The notes under the pieces: model-generated
What the model was told of the DNA's origin: nothing
The model's database searches: none
Seen by the model: the letters and a program-made list of their open reading frames with translations, nothing else
Part shown: positions 6,849 to 6,940 of the stretch, piece by piece
Layout: each line of letters begins with the position of its first letter
Numbering within the stretch: the first letter of the stretch is position 1
NCBI GenBank assembly: GCA_015228895.1
Contig: JADGCR010000119.1
Span: forward strand, 1-6,940
Origin: Magnetococcales bacterium
Lineage (GTDB): Bacteria > Pseudomonadota > Magnetococcia > Magnetococcales > Magnetaquicoccaceae
DNA length: 6,940 nt
Direction: 5' to 3'
Position numbers and translations under genes: made by a program

Positions 6849-6940
6849 CCCCCCCGCCCCCCGGGTCGCCCCCCCCCGGGCCGGGTACCAGGGGCATCCC
6901 CCCCCCCCAGCCCCCCGCAGCCGGCCGGGGACCCGGAAAA
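6849..6940. other. Poly-C-rich window end, possible low-quality sequence
   Basis: The last 92 bases contain C runs of 7, 6, 9, 11 and 6 (11 at 6898-6908), far denser than elsewhere. On the minus strand these read as poly-Gly in the frame of the spermidine-synthase-like gene, instead of the membrane helices that often precede this domain. I see no separate gene or site. Homopolymer-length errors at a contig edge are a likely explanation. Confidence 0.5.

Overview
The window looks like ordinary chromosome from a GC-rich Gram-negative bacterium, most likely a proteobacterium. Strong GC bias at third codon positions produces long open shadow frames opposite and beside the real genes. The TPR-glycosyltransferase architecture and the signalling gene would fit a Magnetococcia-like or other environmental proteobacterium, but that placement is a guess from protein style. 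I see no rRNA, tRNA, CRISPR array, insertion sequence or phage gene.

Layout. (1) 3-1052, plus: 3' part of a Ste24-like M48 membrane zinc protease whose N-terminus lies before the window. (2) 1053-1194: AT-rich leader without a convincing promoter. (3) 1195-2151, plus: PPK2-family polyphosphate kinase with a short Lys/Glu/Pro repeat tail, closed by a strong intrinsic terminator at 2175-2208. (4) 2247-4031, plus: TPR protein with a C-terminal GT9-like glycosyltransferase domain. (5) 4120-5877, plus: three-part signalling protein made of a flavodiiron/ODP-like metallo-beta-lactamase domain, a GAF-like middle region and a GGDEF diguanylate cyclase. (6) 5880-6848, minus: spermidine-synthase-like protein, convergent with gene 5 and separated from it by 2 bases. 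Its reading frame stays open into a poly-C-rich end of the window that may be poor sequence.

How they relate. The terminator isolates the polyphosphate kinase from what follows. The TPR-glycosyltransferase gene and the cyclase gene run in the same direction 88 bases apart and could share a transcript, but nothing shows a common pathway. The remaining genes look like unrelated neighbours.

The most notable item is gene 5. Its N-terminal domain retains nearly the whole diiron ligand pattern of flavodiiron proteins, while the flavodoxin half is replaced by a GAF-like region and an apparently active, feedback-regulated c-di-GMP synthase. This suggests a non-haem iron sensor of oxygen, nitric oxide or iron that writes its output as c-di-GMP.
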